Shown: positions 8,031 to 17,698 of the stretch, piece by piece
Layout: each line of letters starts with the position of its first letter
How positions within the stretch are numbered: position 1 is the stretch's first letter
Assembly: GCA_023954475.1 (NCBI GenBank)
Contig: JAMLHW010000021.1
Location: 1 to 61,610, forward strand
Length of the DNA stretch: 61,610 bases
Direction of reading: 5' to 3'
Origin: Anaerolineae bacterium
GTDB taxonomy: Bacteria > Chloroflexota > Anaerolineae > Promineifilales > Promineifilaceae
The notes under the pieces: model-generated
Told to the model about the DNA's origin: nothing
Databases searched by the model: none
Seen by the model: only the letters and a program-made list of their open reading frames with translations
Translations under genes and position numbers: made by a program

Positions 8031-9776
8031 GTGGATAAAAATAACACGATGCACGGTGGTGTATTGGTTGCCGATGTGCTTAACCGGCATGGCGTTCAAA
8101 ATCTGTTCACTTTGTGTGGTGGCCACATTTCGCCCATTCTCGTTGCTGCCAAGCAGCAGAATATTCGCATTGTCGATGTCCGTGACGAAGCGACTGCTGT
8201 GTTTGCTGCAGATGCGGTGGCACGCCTTACCGGTATTCCCGGCGTCGCTGCCGTTACTGCCGGGCCAGGCTTGACCAATACTATTACTGCCGTCAAGAAC
8301 GCACAAATGGCACAGTCGCCAGTTATCATTATCGGCGGTGCGACTGCAACCCTGCTCAAAGGGCGCGGTGCGCTGCAGGATATCGACCAGATTGCATTGA
8401 TGACGCCGCATGTCAAGCAGACGTTTGCCGTCCAGCGTGTGCGCGACATTGTGCCGACTTTGCTGGATGCGTTTCGATTGAGCCAGGAAGGAATACCAGG
8501 GCCGGTTTTTGTCGAATTGCCGGTCGATTTGCTTTATCCGGAGCCGGTTGTGCGCGAATGGACGGGCGCTGCTGCAGGAAAATCAAAAAGTTTGACTGGT
8601 CGAGCGACAAATTGGTATATCGGCCGACACATAAAAAAGACGTTCGACGGTGCCTGGAAAGCGCAATACGCGATGGCGCAACCGGCCGTGCCGCCGCAGC
8701 CGAGTGAAAGCGATTTGCAGAAGAGCATCGATTTACTCAAACAGTCCAAGCGGCCCGTGATGGTGATCGGGAGTCAGGCGTTGCTTGCGCCAGATCATGC
8801 AGATCAGCTACAGACTGCTGTCATTGCGCTTGGCATTCCGACATATCTTTCGGGTATGGCGCGCGGTTTGCTGGGTCGCGACGCGTTGCACATGCGGCAC
8901 AAGCGCAGCAATGCACTGAAAGAGGCTGATGTCGTCGTATTGGCCGGCGTGCCGTGTGATTTCCGACTCAATTATGGTCGCAGTATTCCGCGCAAGGCTA
9001 CCTATATTGGCGTCAATCGGGATTCGGCCGAATTGAAAAAGAATCGCAAGCCGGATCTGGCCATAGTCGCTGATCCGGGTACGTATTTGCGCCAGCTTGC
9101 TGCTTTCTGGAGTGAGCAACCCGGCAAATGGGCGGCATGGCACGCACAATTGAGTCAGCGCGATGTCGCTCGTGATGTCGAAATTGTCCGACAAGCCCAG
9201 GAAGCGGTGGATCTGGTGAATCCGATCGAATTGTGCCGTCAAATTGAGGCTGTTGCAGCAGACGACAGCGTGTTTATCGGTGACGGCGGTGATTTTGTCG
9301 CGACCGCTTCCTACATTGTGCGTCCTCGTAGCCCACTTTCCTGGCTTGATCCGGGCGTATTTGGCACGTTGGGGCCGGGTGCCGGCTTTGCGTTGGGGGC
9401 CAAACTGGTACGCCCTGATGCGGAAGTCTGGTTGATTTACGGAGATGGCTCGGCGGCGTATTCATTGGCTGAATTTGACACGTTTGCACGGCATGGCATC
9501 CCAATCATTGCTGTTGTCGGTACGGACGCTTCCTGGGCGCAAATCGCGCGGGATCAGGTCACCTTGCTGGGCGACAGTGTGGGTACTGATTTGGTCAGGA
9601 CGGCGTACCATGCTGTTGCGGCAGGATATGGCAGCAAGGGGCTGCTGTTGGACAATCCGGAGAATGTCACAGCTTGTTTGCGAGAAGCGCAGGCGTTGGC
9701 GGCGCAAGGCTATGCGGTGCTGATCAATGCTCATATCGGCCGAACCGATTTCCGCAAAGGCTCACTGTCGATATGA
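8031..9776 (+). CDS. ThDP-dependent lyase, ILVBL/HACL2-like (2-hydroxyacyl-CoA lyase type)
   Basis: A 581-residue thiamine diphosphate enzyme of the acetolactate-synthase superfamily. It is closest, as I recall the sequences, to animal ILVBL (HACL2), which cleaves 2-hydroxy fatty acyl-CoA. Shared stretches include [67 protein letters not shown] and the C-terminal GRTDFRKGS. The ThDP-activating Glu lies in [10 protein letters not shown], and the metal/ThDP motif is [14 protein letters not shown]. The GTG start is set by AAGGGAG 7 bases before it. An acetolactate synthase role is less likely because no small subunit is adjacent. It shares a strand and a short gap with the ATP-grasp ligase. Confidence 0.85.
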   Translation: MDKNNTMHGGVLVADVLNRHGVQNLFTLCGGHISPILVAAKQQNIRIVDVRDEATAVFAADAVARLTGIPGVAAVTAGPGLTNTITAVKNAQMAQSPVIIIGGATATLLKGRGALQDIDQIALMTPHVKQTFAVQRVRDIVPTLLDAFRLSQEGIPGPVFVELPVDLLYPEPVVREWTGAAAGKSKSLTGRATNWYIGRHIKKTFDGAWKAQYAMAQPAVPPQPSESDLQKSIDLLKQSKRPVMVIGSQALLAPDHADQLQTAVIALGIPTYLSGMARGLLGRDALHMRHKRSNALKEADVVVLAGVPCDFRLNYGRSIPRKATYIGVNRDSAELKKNRKPDLAIVADPGTYLRQLAAFWSEQPGKWAAWHAQLSQRDVARDVEIVRQAQEAVDLVNPIELCRQIEAVAADDSVFIGDGGDFVATASYIVRPRSPLSWLDPGVFGTLGPGAGFALGAKLVRPDAEVWLIYGDGSAAYSLAEFDTFARHGIPIIAVVGTDASWAQIARDQVTLLGDSVGTDLVRTAYHAVAAGYGSKGLLLDNPENVTACLREAQALAAQGYAVLINAHIGRTDFRKGSLSI

Positions 9777-9810
9777 GGCCTATTTTCGCACCGCGGCTCG
9801 TTGACATGCT

Positions 9811-10755
9811 TCAGCCGGGTAGAAGCGTCAGTATGCGTTCGGCCAGGGATATCCATGCGCCGGCGCGGAACAAACTGAAAAACAGCACAATAAGATACAG
9901 TACCCGTACCCATTTCTTGTCCGTTTGGGCAACACCAAATGTGCTGAGCAGCCAACTAAACTGCCATACGATGGCGATCGGGTACGTTGTCGCGAGGAAG
10001 ATGAGTAGCGGTATATCGCGCCACTGCATCACGCGCTTCCAGGCCAATCGCCCCCGTTTGGGCCACAAGAACATAACGGCAATGATCAGTTCGATGCCGA
10101 TAGTCCACCACGTGAGCATTTTCGCGGCTGTTGCCAGTGTCTCAGTTGATTCCAGGACAGATTCGCGCAGCGGATTGTTGAAATAGAGCAAAAGGCGTGC
10201 TGCCAGTCCGTTGGCATCAATGGTGGCATCGCCCATGAACAATTCGGTAATCGGTCTAAAGCGCGGATCGAACAATAGCGATGCCTCAAACATGCCACCG
10301 TCCGCGAAACCGGGCGATGCCAGCTTCTGAATCACCGTAACAAGGAACAGCAAACCCAATAGAATGCGTGCATTGAACGCCAGATAGTGGTCGGGATCAG
10401 GAGTGAGCAGTGCGAGAAAGATTGCCACGCACCACAATAGTCCCAGTAGATACTCGTCCAATATTAGATAGCTACTGCTATGCGCTGAGAGCCAGAGCAG
10501 CAAGACGATGACGAGCCAATATGCCCATTTCTGTTGCACGGATCGGTAAATCAGGCCGATGACAACGACAATCAAGATCAAGGTTGCCACGCGACTGTAA
10601 GCGGTGTTCAGCAACAAAAGCCACAATAACGTCAATGCAATGGCCGTTTCCAGACGTGTAACAGCTGTCATGCCCTCGTAAAAGGCTTTGGCGCGTGACC
10701 GCAACGTGTTTCGGCCGATAGCAGTTGTCCGATCGCTTTGATTTTCAATTTCCAT
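9811..10755 (-). CDS. Polytopic membrane protein of unknown function
   Basis: A 314-residue protein with about seven to eight hydrophobic segments, for example TAIALTLLWLLLLNTAY, ATLILIVVVIGLIY, WLVIVLLLWLSAH, LLWCVAIFLALL, ILLGLLFLVTVIQKLA, IGIELIIAVMFLW and LLIFLATTYPIAIVWQF. The layout hints at HTTM/DoxX-like membrane proteins, but no diagnostic motif was found. Its start lies inside the end of the upstream gene (11-base overlap), so the two are probably made together. Function unknown. Confidence 0.7.
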   Translation of the reverse strand: MEIENQSDRTTAIGRNTLRSRAKAFYEGMTAVTRLETAIALTLLWLLLLNTAYSRVATLILIVVVIGLIYRSVQQKWAYWLVIVLLLWLSAHSSSYLILDEYLLGLLWCVAIFLALLTPDPDHYLAFNARILLGLLFLVTVIQKLASPGFADGGMFEASLLFDPRFRPITELFMGDATIDANGLAARLLLYFNNPLRESVLESTETLATAAKMLTWWTIGIELIIAVMFLWPKRGRLAWKRVMQWRDIPLLIFLATTYPIAIVWQFSWLLSTFGVAQTDKKWVRVLYLIVLFFSLFRAGAWISLAERILTLLPG

Positions 10756-11308
10756 CGCTATCCCTCGTTACTGTACTTACCAACAATGGTTCGGCGATAA
10801 GGTTGTTCGTAGCTGCGTCAAACTGCAATGTCAGCAGTTCGAGACGAACGCCTTGTACTGCCAGGGCTAGTTCACCCGGATCAGGCTCGTAGGCGCGTAG
10901 CGTTCGATAAGGCGATTCGAGTGTTTGCACTGCAATGTCGGCTGCCTGAGACGCTGTGTCTGTCGATGACGTTACGAATGTGTTGTATGCTGTTGGCACC
11001 CATGTTTGTTGCAGTAAACTGCTTGCCAGTGTCGATAACTTCTCTTCGTCAGGTAGATAAGTGATGTCGGTTGCGGCACTATCAAACGCACTGGGTATTC
11101 GTACCGGAATAGCGCCCTTTTCGGTGAGCAATGAAACGCGTATCGATCGATTGATGCGCGTGTCGAGATCAGAAAATACGGACAGCCCGCCGCCAACGCC
11201 GGGCGATAAATCCTGGCGAGCATGCAGTACGCTGTAGCGGGCTACAAAGAATAGAAATAGCAGGGGGACGGTGAGTAAAGCAGCCCAATGAATAATTTTT
11301 CCACGCAT
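10745..11308 (-). CDS. Single-pass membrane-anchored hypothetical protein
   Basis: A 187-residue protein with one N-terminal membrane helix (about residues 8-25) followed by an extracytoplasmic domain of about 160 residues with no motif I recognise. It overlaps the following polytopic membrane protein by 11 bases. The pair resembles accessory subunit plus membrane protein arrangements, but this is only inference from gene order. The ATG is preceded by AGGAAGG in a good position. Confidence 0.65.
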   Translation of the reverse strand: MRGKIIHWAALLTVPLLFLFFVARYSVLHARQDLSPGVGGGLSVFSDLDTRINRSIRVSLLTEKGAIPVRIPSAFDSAATDITYLPDEEKLSTLASSLLQQTWVPTAYNTFVTSSTDTASQAADIAVQTLESPYRTLRAYEPDPGELALAVQGVRLELLTLQFDAATNNLIAEPLLVSTVTRDSDGN

Positions 11309-11374
11309 CGGTGCCTTCCTTTGCCTGCCGGCAACTATTTGGGTTGAGAGATCAGAAATTCTACCAATTACCTA

Positions 11375-11404
11375 TTGACAACGCACGTATCGATTATTTA
11401 TAGT
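11375..11404 (+). promoter_or_regulatory. Sigma70-type promoter before the lamin-tail/PLD gene
   Basis: TTGACA at 11375-11380 and TATAGT at 11399-11404 are separated by 18 bases. Transcription would start about 115 bases before the ATG at 11529. AGGAGGA lies directly upstream of that ATG. Confidence 0.6.
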
Positions 11405-11528
11405 ACTGTGCTTGTGCCGTATCAATGTTTCGGCCGATTGGCCACCAGGAATCGTTTCATCCAACAGACCAAAATGCGGTACGATTGTTGCTAGCGTCAA
11501 ATGATTTATTTGTGAGGAGGAATTATTC

Positions 11529-14500
11529 ATGAAGCGTGAGTTTGCACCGCTCGCATGGGTTGCAGGGGCATTGGCGGTGTGCCTCGTGGCTATTCAGGCT
11601 ACCATTTGGGCCTACGCACCTGCTGCTACGTATGAACTGATTATCAATGAATGGTCACAGGGAAACGGTGGCTCGAAAGAGTGGGTTGAATTACTCGTCG
11701 TCAGTGGGCCGCAGGATTTGCGCGGCTGGTCGCTGAGTGATAAAACGCCGACCGATTTGACTTTTTCGGCCGACACACTCTGGAGCAATGTGCCGTCAGG
11801 AACATTGATCGTCGTTTACAATGGCAACGACCGCGACACAATCTTGCCGCCTGACGATGCTGATTTGAGCGATTTTATCGTCGTACTACCGAGCAATAAT
11901 GCAACGTATTTCAGTGGTAGTTGGGGTGGATTGACGAATACCGATTCGGCCGATAATCCGCAGCTCGCCGATGATTTGAGCCAGGTTGTACACGATTACA
12001 GCGAAGCCCCTGGCGCCACTGCCGCCTTGCATCCCGGAGCCAACCAATGTGCTGTCTACAGCGGCGCTACCGCATCCGGCGTCGCCAACGCCGCTGACTG
12101 GTCGGCCGATGTCGCTGCAACAGCATGTACACCTGGACAGCCCAATGGGGGTGCGAACACGCTCTGGATCGATGGGCTGCGCGGTGGCGGCAGTGATGCC
12201 GATTTGTTTGTTGCCAAAAGTGCTCCCGCCACCGTATTGCCCGGCGATTCGTTGACGTATCAAATCACGATTGGTAACAGCGGTGGCATAACAGCGACCG
12301 CTGTCATTCTGACCGATACACTGCCTGTCGGATTGAGCTATGTCAGCGATACCAGCGGCTGGCCTGCATCATTGCCCCAGGCAGACACAATCGTCTGGAC
12401 AATCGGCGACGTTTTGCCCGGCACAACCCACAACTTTGACCTGATCGTGAGCACCGATCCTGATGTTAGCGGAACACTGGTCAACCATGTTAGTGGCTCT
12501 ACGACAGCAATTGAGGTGACGACGGTCAACAACAGTGCAATGGCATCAACGGTTGTCATTGAGCCGCCCAATGGACTAATCATCAACGAAATTCACGCTG
12601 ACCCCGATCCTGTTGCCGGTGACGCAAACGGGGATGGTGTAGTCAGTACGAGTGCAGATGAATTTGTCGAACTGGTCAATGCGACCGGCAGCGATTTGAT
12701 TCTCGACGGCTGGACGCTAAGTGACTCATCGCAATTGCGCCATACATTTGCCGCAGGGTCTGTGTTGCCTGACGGTTGTGCGCTGGTGCTGTTTGGCGGC
12801 GGCACGCCGACAGGTGCGTTTGGCGGCGCACTGGCACAAACGGCGTCCAGTGGCAGTCTCAGTCTCAACAACAATGGCGATTCGCTGACTGTGCGCGACG
12901 AAATGGGTGTGACTGTAGCGACGCATACATACCCGGATCACGGCGATCACAATCAATCGTTGACGCGCGATCCTGATCTCAACGGCAGCGATGTGTTTGT
13001 TTTGCACACGCTGGCATCTGGTTCTGGTGGTGCGCTCTTTTCGCCGGGAACGCGCATTGACGGCACGCCTTTTGCTACAGATTGCCGGCGGCCTGATCTT
13101 GTCGTGACAAAAATCGGTCCGGCGACGGCTCCAATCGATACGGCTTTTGCGTATACCATTCAGGTTGAGAATGTCGGTTCGGCCGATGCAACACCTGTCA
13201 TCATTACCGACACATTGCCGGTCGGGCTGAACTATGTCAGCGATACCAGCGGCTTGCCGTTTGCACAGCCACAACCGGGCACATTGGTCTGGCAGGCAGG
13301 TGATCTGGCACCGGGTGCTGCAGTTGTCTTTGCCCTGAATGTGATGCCCGACAGCGGATTACGCGGCACAGTCATCAATCAGGTTACCGCGACAACGGCG
13401 GATGAGATCAACTCGGATGATAATAGTGACGAGCATGCCACGCTGCTTGGCGATGCCTTGTTGATCAACGCCGTCCACTACTACGCTTATGAAACCAACG
13501 ATGAAGCCGTGCAACTGATCAATGTTGGCGCTGAAACCGTCAATTTGAGCGGTTGGAAAGTGCGCAATGGCAGCGGCACAGCGCTGACGTTTCTGTCCGG
13601 TACAACCATTGCAGCGGGTGCGACTATGTGGGTGACCAAAAATGATACGGCATTCACGCGGCAATTTGGATTTTCGGCCGATAAGGACATGACTACGCTG
13701 AGTGGCAGTTGGCCGCTGCTGGCTAACGACGGCGGCAGCGTAACTCTGGTCGATCCCGGCAACCAACCGGTCGATGTGGTTGTCTACGGCAATGGCAACA
13801 CGGCGATCACCGGTTGGAGTGGAACTGCAGTGCAGCCATATCGCGGCAGTTCGTTTGCCATTGCCGGCCAAATTCTGTACCGCATGCTCGATCAACAAAC
13901 AGGTTTGCCGAGAACAGATACCAATTCGGCCGAAAGCTGGGCGCAGTTCGACGGTGATCATATTGACGGACGCAAGGTGCGTTATCCCGGTTGGGATTTG
14001 AACCAGTTTTACCAGCCGTTTAGTGTAACAGAGTCGGCCAGGCTGACTATCGCTGTCGCACCGGACAATGCGTTTGAAGCAGTTGTGGCTGCAATCGATT
14101 CGGCCGAAACGAGTATCCAAATGGAAACATTGATCTTCACCAATTTAGCCCTGATGGATGCCATGATTGACGCAGCGCAGCGCGGCGTTGCTGTAGACAT
14201 CTTGCTCGAAGGCAGTCCATCTGGCGGTATTCTGGATCAGGAACGGTATCTATGCCAGCAACTCGACGCGGTTAGCGGCAAGTGCTGGTTTGCCATCAAC
14301 GAAACGGGTGAAAACATTTATGATCGTTACCAGTTCATGCACGCCAAATTCATCGTCATTGATGGGCAAAAAGCGTTGATCAGCAGTGAGAATATGACAG
14401 GCAGCAGTATGCCGTATGATGACAAGAGTGACGGCACTTTCGGCCGACGCGGGTTGGTGTTGATCACCGATGCGCCCGGCGTCGTTGCGCACTTGCAGAC

Positions 14501-15815
14501 TATTCTCGACGTTGATCTCGACCCGACCAATCACCGCGAAATCTTGCCGTGGACGCTCAATCATCCCGTCTACGGCAATGAATACGGCGCGCCACCGGTT
14601 GGCTTCATTCCGGACGATGAAAGCGGCGGCATTACGTATACGATTCGCTACCCGACTCCAGTCGAGTTCAATGGTACGTTTGCGTTTGAAGTGGTGCAGT
14701 CGCCGGAAAACAGTGTGCGTTCGGCCGATAGTCTCATCGGTATGGTCAATCGTGCCAGTTCCGGTGATGACGTGTTGGTACAACAACTCAATGAACGCCC
14801 TTACTGGAATTCTCCATCGACGGGCAATTCGGCCGATGATCCCAATCCTCGGCTTGAAGCATATATCGACGCAGCCCGACGCGGCGCTCGCGTCCGCATT
14901 ATGCTCGATGAATACCATTTGCTTGAGTTCTATGATCCGGACGATCCGGCCGACAATAGCGCGACTTGCGACTATGTGAATGGTATTGCGCTTGATGAAA
15001 GTCTTGATCTTGAATGCATTTTGTCCAATCCAACCGGATTAGGCATTCACAACAAAATGGTGCTGGTGCGAGCCGACGGCAAAGGCTACATACATGTTGG
15101 CAGCATCAATGGCACGGAGCAGTCGAGCAAAGGCAACCGCGAACTGGCATTGCAAGTGCAAAGCGATGCCGCATTTGACTATTTGGCAGCGCTTTTTGAA
15201 CGCGATTGGCCGCATGTCATTTACTTGCCAACCATGATGGATCAATTTAGCGGACCCGCTGATCACATCGTGATCAGCGAAGTTCTCTACAATCCGGCCG
15301 GCAATCCAGATGACGCTGAATTTATCGAAGTGGCGAATCCAACGGCTTTTCCCGTAGATTTGACGGGTTATTCAATCGGCGATGCTGTCCAGCGTGATGA
15401 CTTTGAAGACGTGCGCCAATTCCCGCCGGGAACCACCATACCGCCGCACTCGACGTTGGTTGTGGCAATTCGGGCGACGGCGTTTCTCGCTGAATTTGGT
15501 GTCAATCCGGACTTTGAAATACTCGACTCGGATCCGGCAGTCCCCGATATGATCGATGATCTCGACTGGGGTGATCCGGCAACCTACCTGCAATTGGGCA
15601 ACAGCGGCGACGAAGTTATTCTGCGTCTTTCAGACAATATGGTGATTGATGCAGTGACTTACGGCACCGGGGTCTATCCCGGCGTTGTGGCTTGCGATCT
15701 GGTCGTGGCGTCGAATCGTTCGCTGGAGCGTTTTCCGTACTGGCGTGACACGGATGATTGTTCGGCCGATTTCAGGTTGGATGTAGCGCCATCGCCGAAT
15801 GTTTTACCGGAATGA
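11529..15815 (+). CDS. Large secreted lamin-tail / DUF11 / phospholipase-D surface protein
   Basis: A 1428-residue exported protein with a signal peptide (residues 1-33). In order it has: a lamin-tail domain (ELIINEWSQGNGGSKEWVELLVV), a DUF11 repeat (DLFVAKSAPATVLPGDSLTYQ, about 225-340), a second lamin-tail (IINEIHADPDPVAGDANGDG), a second DUF11 repeat (about 525-640), a third lamin-tail, a paired phospholipase-D-like region, and a final lamin-tail. The first HKD motif is HAKFIVIDGQKALISSENMT (His 938, Lys 940, Asp 945). The second is HNKMVLVRADGKG (His 1174), whose Asp is displaced by two residues. It probably acts outside the cell as a nuclease or phospholipase. It holds about ten palindrome copies, mostly read as Ser-Ala-Asp/Glu. 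Confidence 0.88.
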   Translation: MKREFAPLAWVAGALAVCLVAIQATIWAYAPAATYELIINEWSQGNGGSKEWVELLVVSGPQDLRGWSLSDKTPTDLTFSADTLWSNVPSGTLIVVYNGNDRDTILPPDDADLSDFIVVLPSNNATYFSGSWGGLTNTDSADNPQLADDLSQVVHDYSEAPGATAALHPGANQCAVYSGATASGVANAADWSADVAATACTPGQPNGGANTLWIDGLRGGGSDADLFVAKSAPATVLPGDSLTYQITIGNSGGITATAVILTDTLPVGLSYVSDTSGWPASLPQADTIVWTIGDVLPGTTHNFDLIVSTDPDVSGTLVNHVSGSTTAIEVTTVNNSAMASTVVIEPPNGLIINEIHADPDPVAGDANGDGVVSTSADEFVELVNATGSDLILDGWTLSDSSQLRHTFAAGSVLPDGCALVLFGGGTPTGAFGGALAQTASSGSLSLNNNGDSLTVRDEMGVTVATHTYPDHGDHNQSLTRDPDLNGSDVFVLHTLASGSGGALFSPGTRIDGTPFATDCRRPDLVVTKIGPATAPIDTAFAYTIQVENVGSADATPVIITDTLPVGLNYVSDTSGLPFAQPQPGTLVWQAGDLAPGAAVVFALNVMPDSGLRGTVINQVTATTADEINSDDNSDEHATLLGDALLINAVHYYAYETNDEAVQLINVGAETVNLSGWKVRNGSGTALTFLSGTTIAAGATMWVTKNDTAFTRQFGFSADKDMTTLSGSWPLLANDGGSVTLVDPGNQPVDVVVYGNGNTAITGWSGTAVQPYRGSSFAIAGQILYRMLDQQTGLPRTDTNSAESWAQFDGDHIDGRKVRYPGWDLNQFYQPFSVTESARLTIAVAPDNAFEAVVAAIDSAETSIQMETLIFTNLALMDAMIDAAQRGVAVDILLEGSPSGGILDQERYLCQQLDAVSGKCWFAINETGENIYDRYQFMHAKFIVIDGQKALISSENMTGSSMPYDDKSDGTFGRRGLVLITDAPGVVAHLQTILDVDLDPTNHREILPWTLNHPVYGNEYGAPPVGFIPDDESGGITYTIRYPTPVEFNGTFAFEVVQSPENSVRSADSLIGMVNRASSGDDVLVQQLNERPYWNSPSTGNSADDPNPRLEAYIDAARRGARVRIMLDEYHLLEFYDPDDPADNSATCDYVNGIALDESLDLECILSNPTGLGIHNKMVLVRADGKGYIHVGSINGTEQSSKGNRELALQVQSDAAFDYLAALFERDWPHVIYLPTMMDQFSGPADHIVISEVLYNPAGNPDDAEFIEVANPTAFPVDLTGYSIGDAVQRDDFEDVRQFPPGTTIPPHSTLVVAIRATAFLAEFGVNPDFEILDSDPAVPDMIDDLDWGDPATYLQLGNSGDEVILRLSDNMVIDAVTYGTGVYPGVVACDLVVASNRSLERFPYWRDTDDCSADFRLDVAPSPNVLPE

Positions 15816-15863
15816 ACTGGATGAGATCCGTATCGGTGACGGCCTTTGGCACAAGTAAGCACA

Positions 15864-15900
15864 AATTCAGGCTGGGTGAACTGTTCACCCAGCCTGAATT
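15864..15900. terminator. Perfect 18-bp inverted repeat, probable bidirectional terminator
   Basis: Two 18-base arms (AATTCAGGCTGGGTGAAC and its exact complement) are separated by a single T. It lies between the converging lamin-tail/PLD gene and the small peptide gene. AT-rich ends give short U/A tracts on either strand. Perfect pairing with a one-base centre is unusually long for a terminator. Confidence 0.7.
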
Positions 15901-15923
15901 ATACAAGTAACTCTGTCGATCGA

Positions 15924-16109
15924 TCAGCCGCCGAACAAATCAGCAGGGTCGGCCGAATTGTCAGGAGCCGGAATGGGACCTGGCCCAGTCGGACTTGTGT
16001 TTGAGCCAGCACGCGTGCTAATAATGCCTTCGTATATAATTTCAGGAATCTGATACGCTTGCTTATTCTGTGAACTCTCGTCAGTGTTCTGTGGAAGCCT
16101 ATCCATCAT
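15924..16109 (-). CDS. Small peptide with RiPP-leader-like motif, 61 aa
   Basis: A 61-residue peptide with a strong ribosome site (AGGAG about 5 bases before the ATG). It contains AYQIPEIIYEG, which matches the Y-x-x-P-x-L/I-x-x-x-G pattern used by RiPP precursor peptides to bind their recognition element, then ISTRAGS and a Pro/Gly/Asn/Asp-rich tail ending DPADLFGG. No acidic residue sits at ring position 7-9 after the Gly, so it is not a typical lasso peptide, and no maturase is in the window. It lies downstream of dnaA on the same strand with a 189-base gap. Function unknown; the gene itself looks real. Confidence 0.65.
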   Translation of the reverse strand: MMDRLPQNTDESSQNKQAYQIPEIIYEGIISTRAGSNTSPTGPGPIPAPDNSADPADLFGG

Positions 16110-16298
16110 AGTTACTCCTATTTACATAACGGTCATGGCCGACTGTCAGGTATGATTCATGGAACGTCACTGCGACGTAGATACAACTATATGATCGAAT
16201 TATGTATCATTCAATATTCTCTGTCAATTTTTGAACAAAGCGTCTAGCAAAATTAGCGCAATGTTTACATTCAACGCGTTTAGTGGCACGGCGTTGGT

Positions 16299-17654
16299 TC
16301 AAGTGGATGAATCGTACAAAATCGCTCGAATTTCTAAAATGGCACGTCGGATATTGGGGTCGGTGTCGAATTTCTCGGAAATCTTTTCATACCCGTAGAG
16401 AATTGTGGTGTGGTCCCGATTGCCCATGTAGCTGCCGATTTGAGGCAGGGAAGCGTCAGTTTCTGTCCGGCACAGATACATCGCCACCTGTCGTGGAAAG
16501 GCAATTGCACGGCTGCGCCCCTTACTGCGAATATCTTCCATGGAAACATTGTAATACTGGCATACGGCATTCATTACTTGTGGCACAGTTACTTTTTCCG
16601 GACTGCGGATCAGGTCGGCCAACGCCATATTGACGAGTTGTGGTGTAATTGGCGCATCCATCAATTCGCTGTAGGCGATCACTTTGTTTAACGCTCCTTC
16701 CAATTCGCGAATGTTGTTGCGCACATTGTGGGCGATGAGTTCCAGTACATCGATTGGCACGACTGCATTGTGGGTTTCAGCCTTGGTTTGTAGAATCGCA
16801 AGACGGGTCTCAACATCCGGCAGTTGAATATCTGCCATCAAGCCCCATTCAAATCGCGATTTGAGCCGCTCTTCCAGCGTGACCATTGCTTTTGGTGGAC
16901 GATCACTGGACAACACGACCTGATGGCCGCGGCTATGAAGCTCATTGAACGTATGGAACAATTCTTCCTGAGTGCTTTCCTTGCCGGCTACGAATTGGAT
17001 GTCGTCGATGAGCAGCAAATCGGGCGTGCGGTATTTCTCGCGGAAATCGGCCATGCGTTGGCTGCGAATCGATTGAATGAGATCGTTCGTGAACGTCTCC
17101 GATGAGACATAGCATACGGAGAGGCCGTCGCTCTTGCATTTGTTCCCAATTGCATGCAGCAAATGGGTTTTACCCAGCCCGACACCGCCATAGATAAACA
17201 GGGGGTTGTATGTTTCTCCGGGCCGTTCAGCTACGGAAAGTGAGGCGGCATGTGCCAGTCGATTGCTGTGCCCAACGACAAATGTACTGAAAACGTAATG
17301 TTCTAAAACACCTGTATCGTGTTCTGGATGAGACTTGACTTTTGATTTTGGCGCATCAGGTTCATCGGCCGAATCTACTGGTTCGTACTCTGGCTGCGGT
17401 TTGCTGCCATTGGACCCAATCACGAATCGCAAACCAACTTGGTGATTCAGGATACTTTCAAGCGTTTGCTGTACTTTGTCTTTTAAGCGATTTTCCAGCC
17501 AATCTTTCGCATGTGCATTGCGCACACCGATTGTGAACATCTCTTCATCGGCCGACACAACGTAAGCATCTTTGAGCCAAGTGTTGAAAATCGCCCGCGT
17601 CATCTGCAACTCAAGCTCTCCAAGTGTTGCTTGCCAGGCTGCCTCCGGTGTCAT
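16299..17654 (-). CDS. dnaA: Chromosomal replication initiator protein DnaA
   Basis: A 451-residue DnaA, the AAA+ protein that opens the origin. Domain I starts MTPEAAWQATLGELELQMT; Walker A is GGVGLGKTHLLHA; Walker B is LLLIDDIQF; sensor/box VII regions follow (ERLKSRFEWGLMADIQLPD); the C-terminal DNA-binding helix-turn-helix carries the DnaA signature (RSRAIAFPRQVAMYLCRTET, GSYMGNRDHTTILYG). I chose the ATG at 17654, preceded by AGGGAG; a TTG at 17690 also opens the frame but adds residues foreign to the family. dnaN is not adjacent. Confidence 0.97.
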   Translation of the reverse strand: MTPEAAWQATLGELELQMTRAIFNTWLKDAYVVSADEEMFTIGVRNAHAKDWLENRLKDKVQQTLESILNHQVGLRFVIGSNGSKPQPEYEPVDSADEPDAPKSKVKSHPEHDTGVLEHYVFSTFVVGHSNRLAHAASLSVAERPGETYNPLFIYGGVGLGKTHLLHAIGNKCKSDGLSVCYVSSETFTNDLIQSIRSQRMADFREKYRTPDLLLIDDIQFVAGKESTQEELFHTFNELHSRGHQVVLSSDRPPKAMVTLEERLKSRFEWGLMADIQLPDVETRLAILQTKAETHNAVVPIDVLELIAHNVRNNIRELEGALNKVIAYSELMDAPITPQLVNMALADLIRSPEKVTVPQVMNAVCQYYNVSMEDIRSKGRSRAIAFPRQVAMYLCRTETDASLPQIGSYMGNRDHTTILYGYEKISEKFDTDPNIRRAILEIRAILYDSST

Positions 17655-17683
17655 TATTAGTCCATACTCCCTATTAAACCGAG

Positions 17684-17698
17684 GTGACAAAGTGTCAC
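17684..17698. promoter_or_regulatory. Inverted repeat upstream of dnaA
   Basis: GTGACA-AAG-TGTCAC, perfect six-base arms with three bases between, 30 bases before the chosen dnaA start. The position suits an operator or the 5' leader of the dnaA transcript; the binding protein is unknown. Confidence 0.4.

Noticed and set aside
14250-14918. Minus-strand frames inside the lamin-tail/PLD gene
   Set aside because: They are antisense shadows with no ribosome sites or family resemblance.
15924-16109. Lasso peptide precursor
   Set aside because: The leader-like motif is present, but no Asp/Glu sits at ring position 7-9 after the Gly, and no B or C maturation genes are in the window.
17655-17690. 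DnaA start at TTG 17690
   Set aside because: The added residues are not part of the family, and AGGGAG precedes the ATG at 17654.
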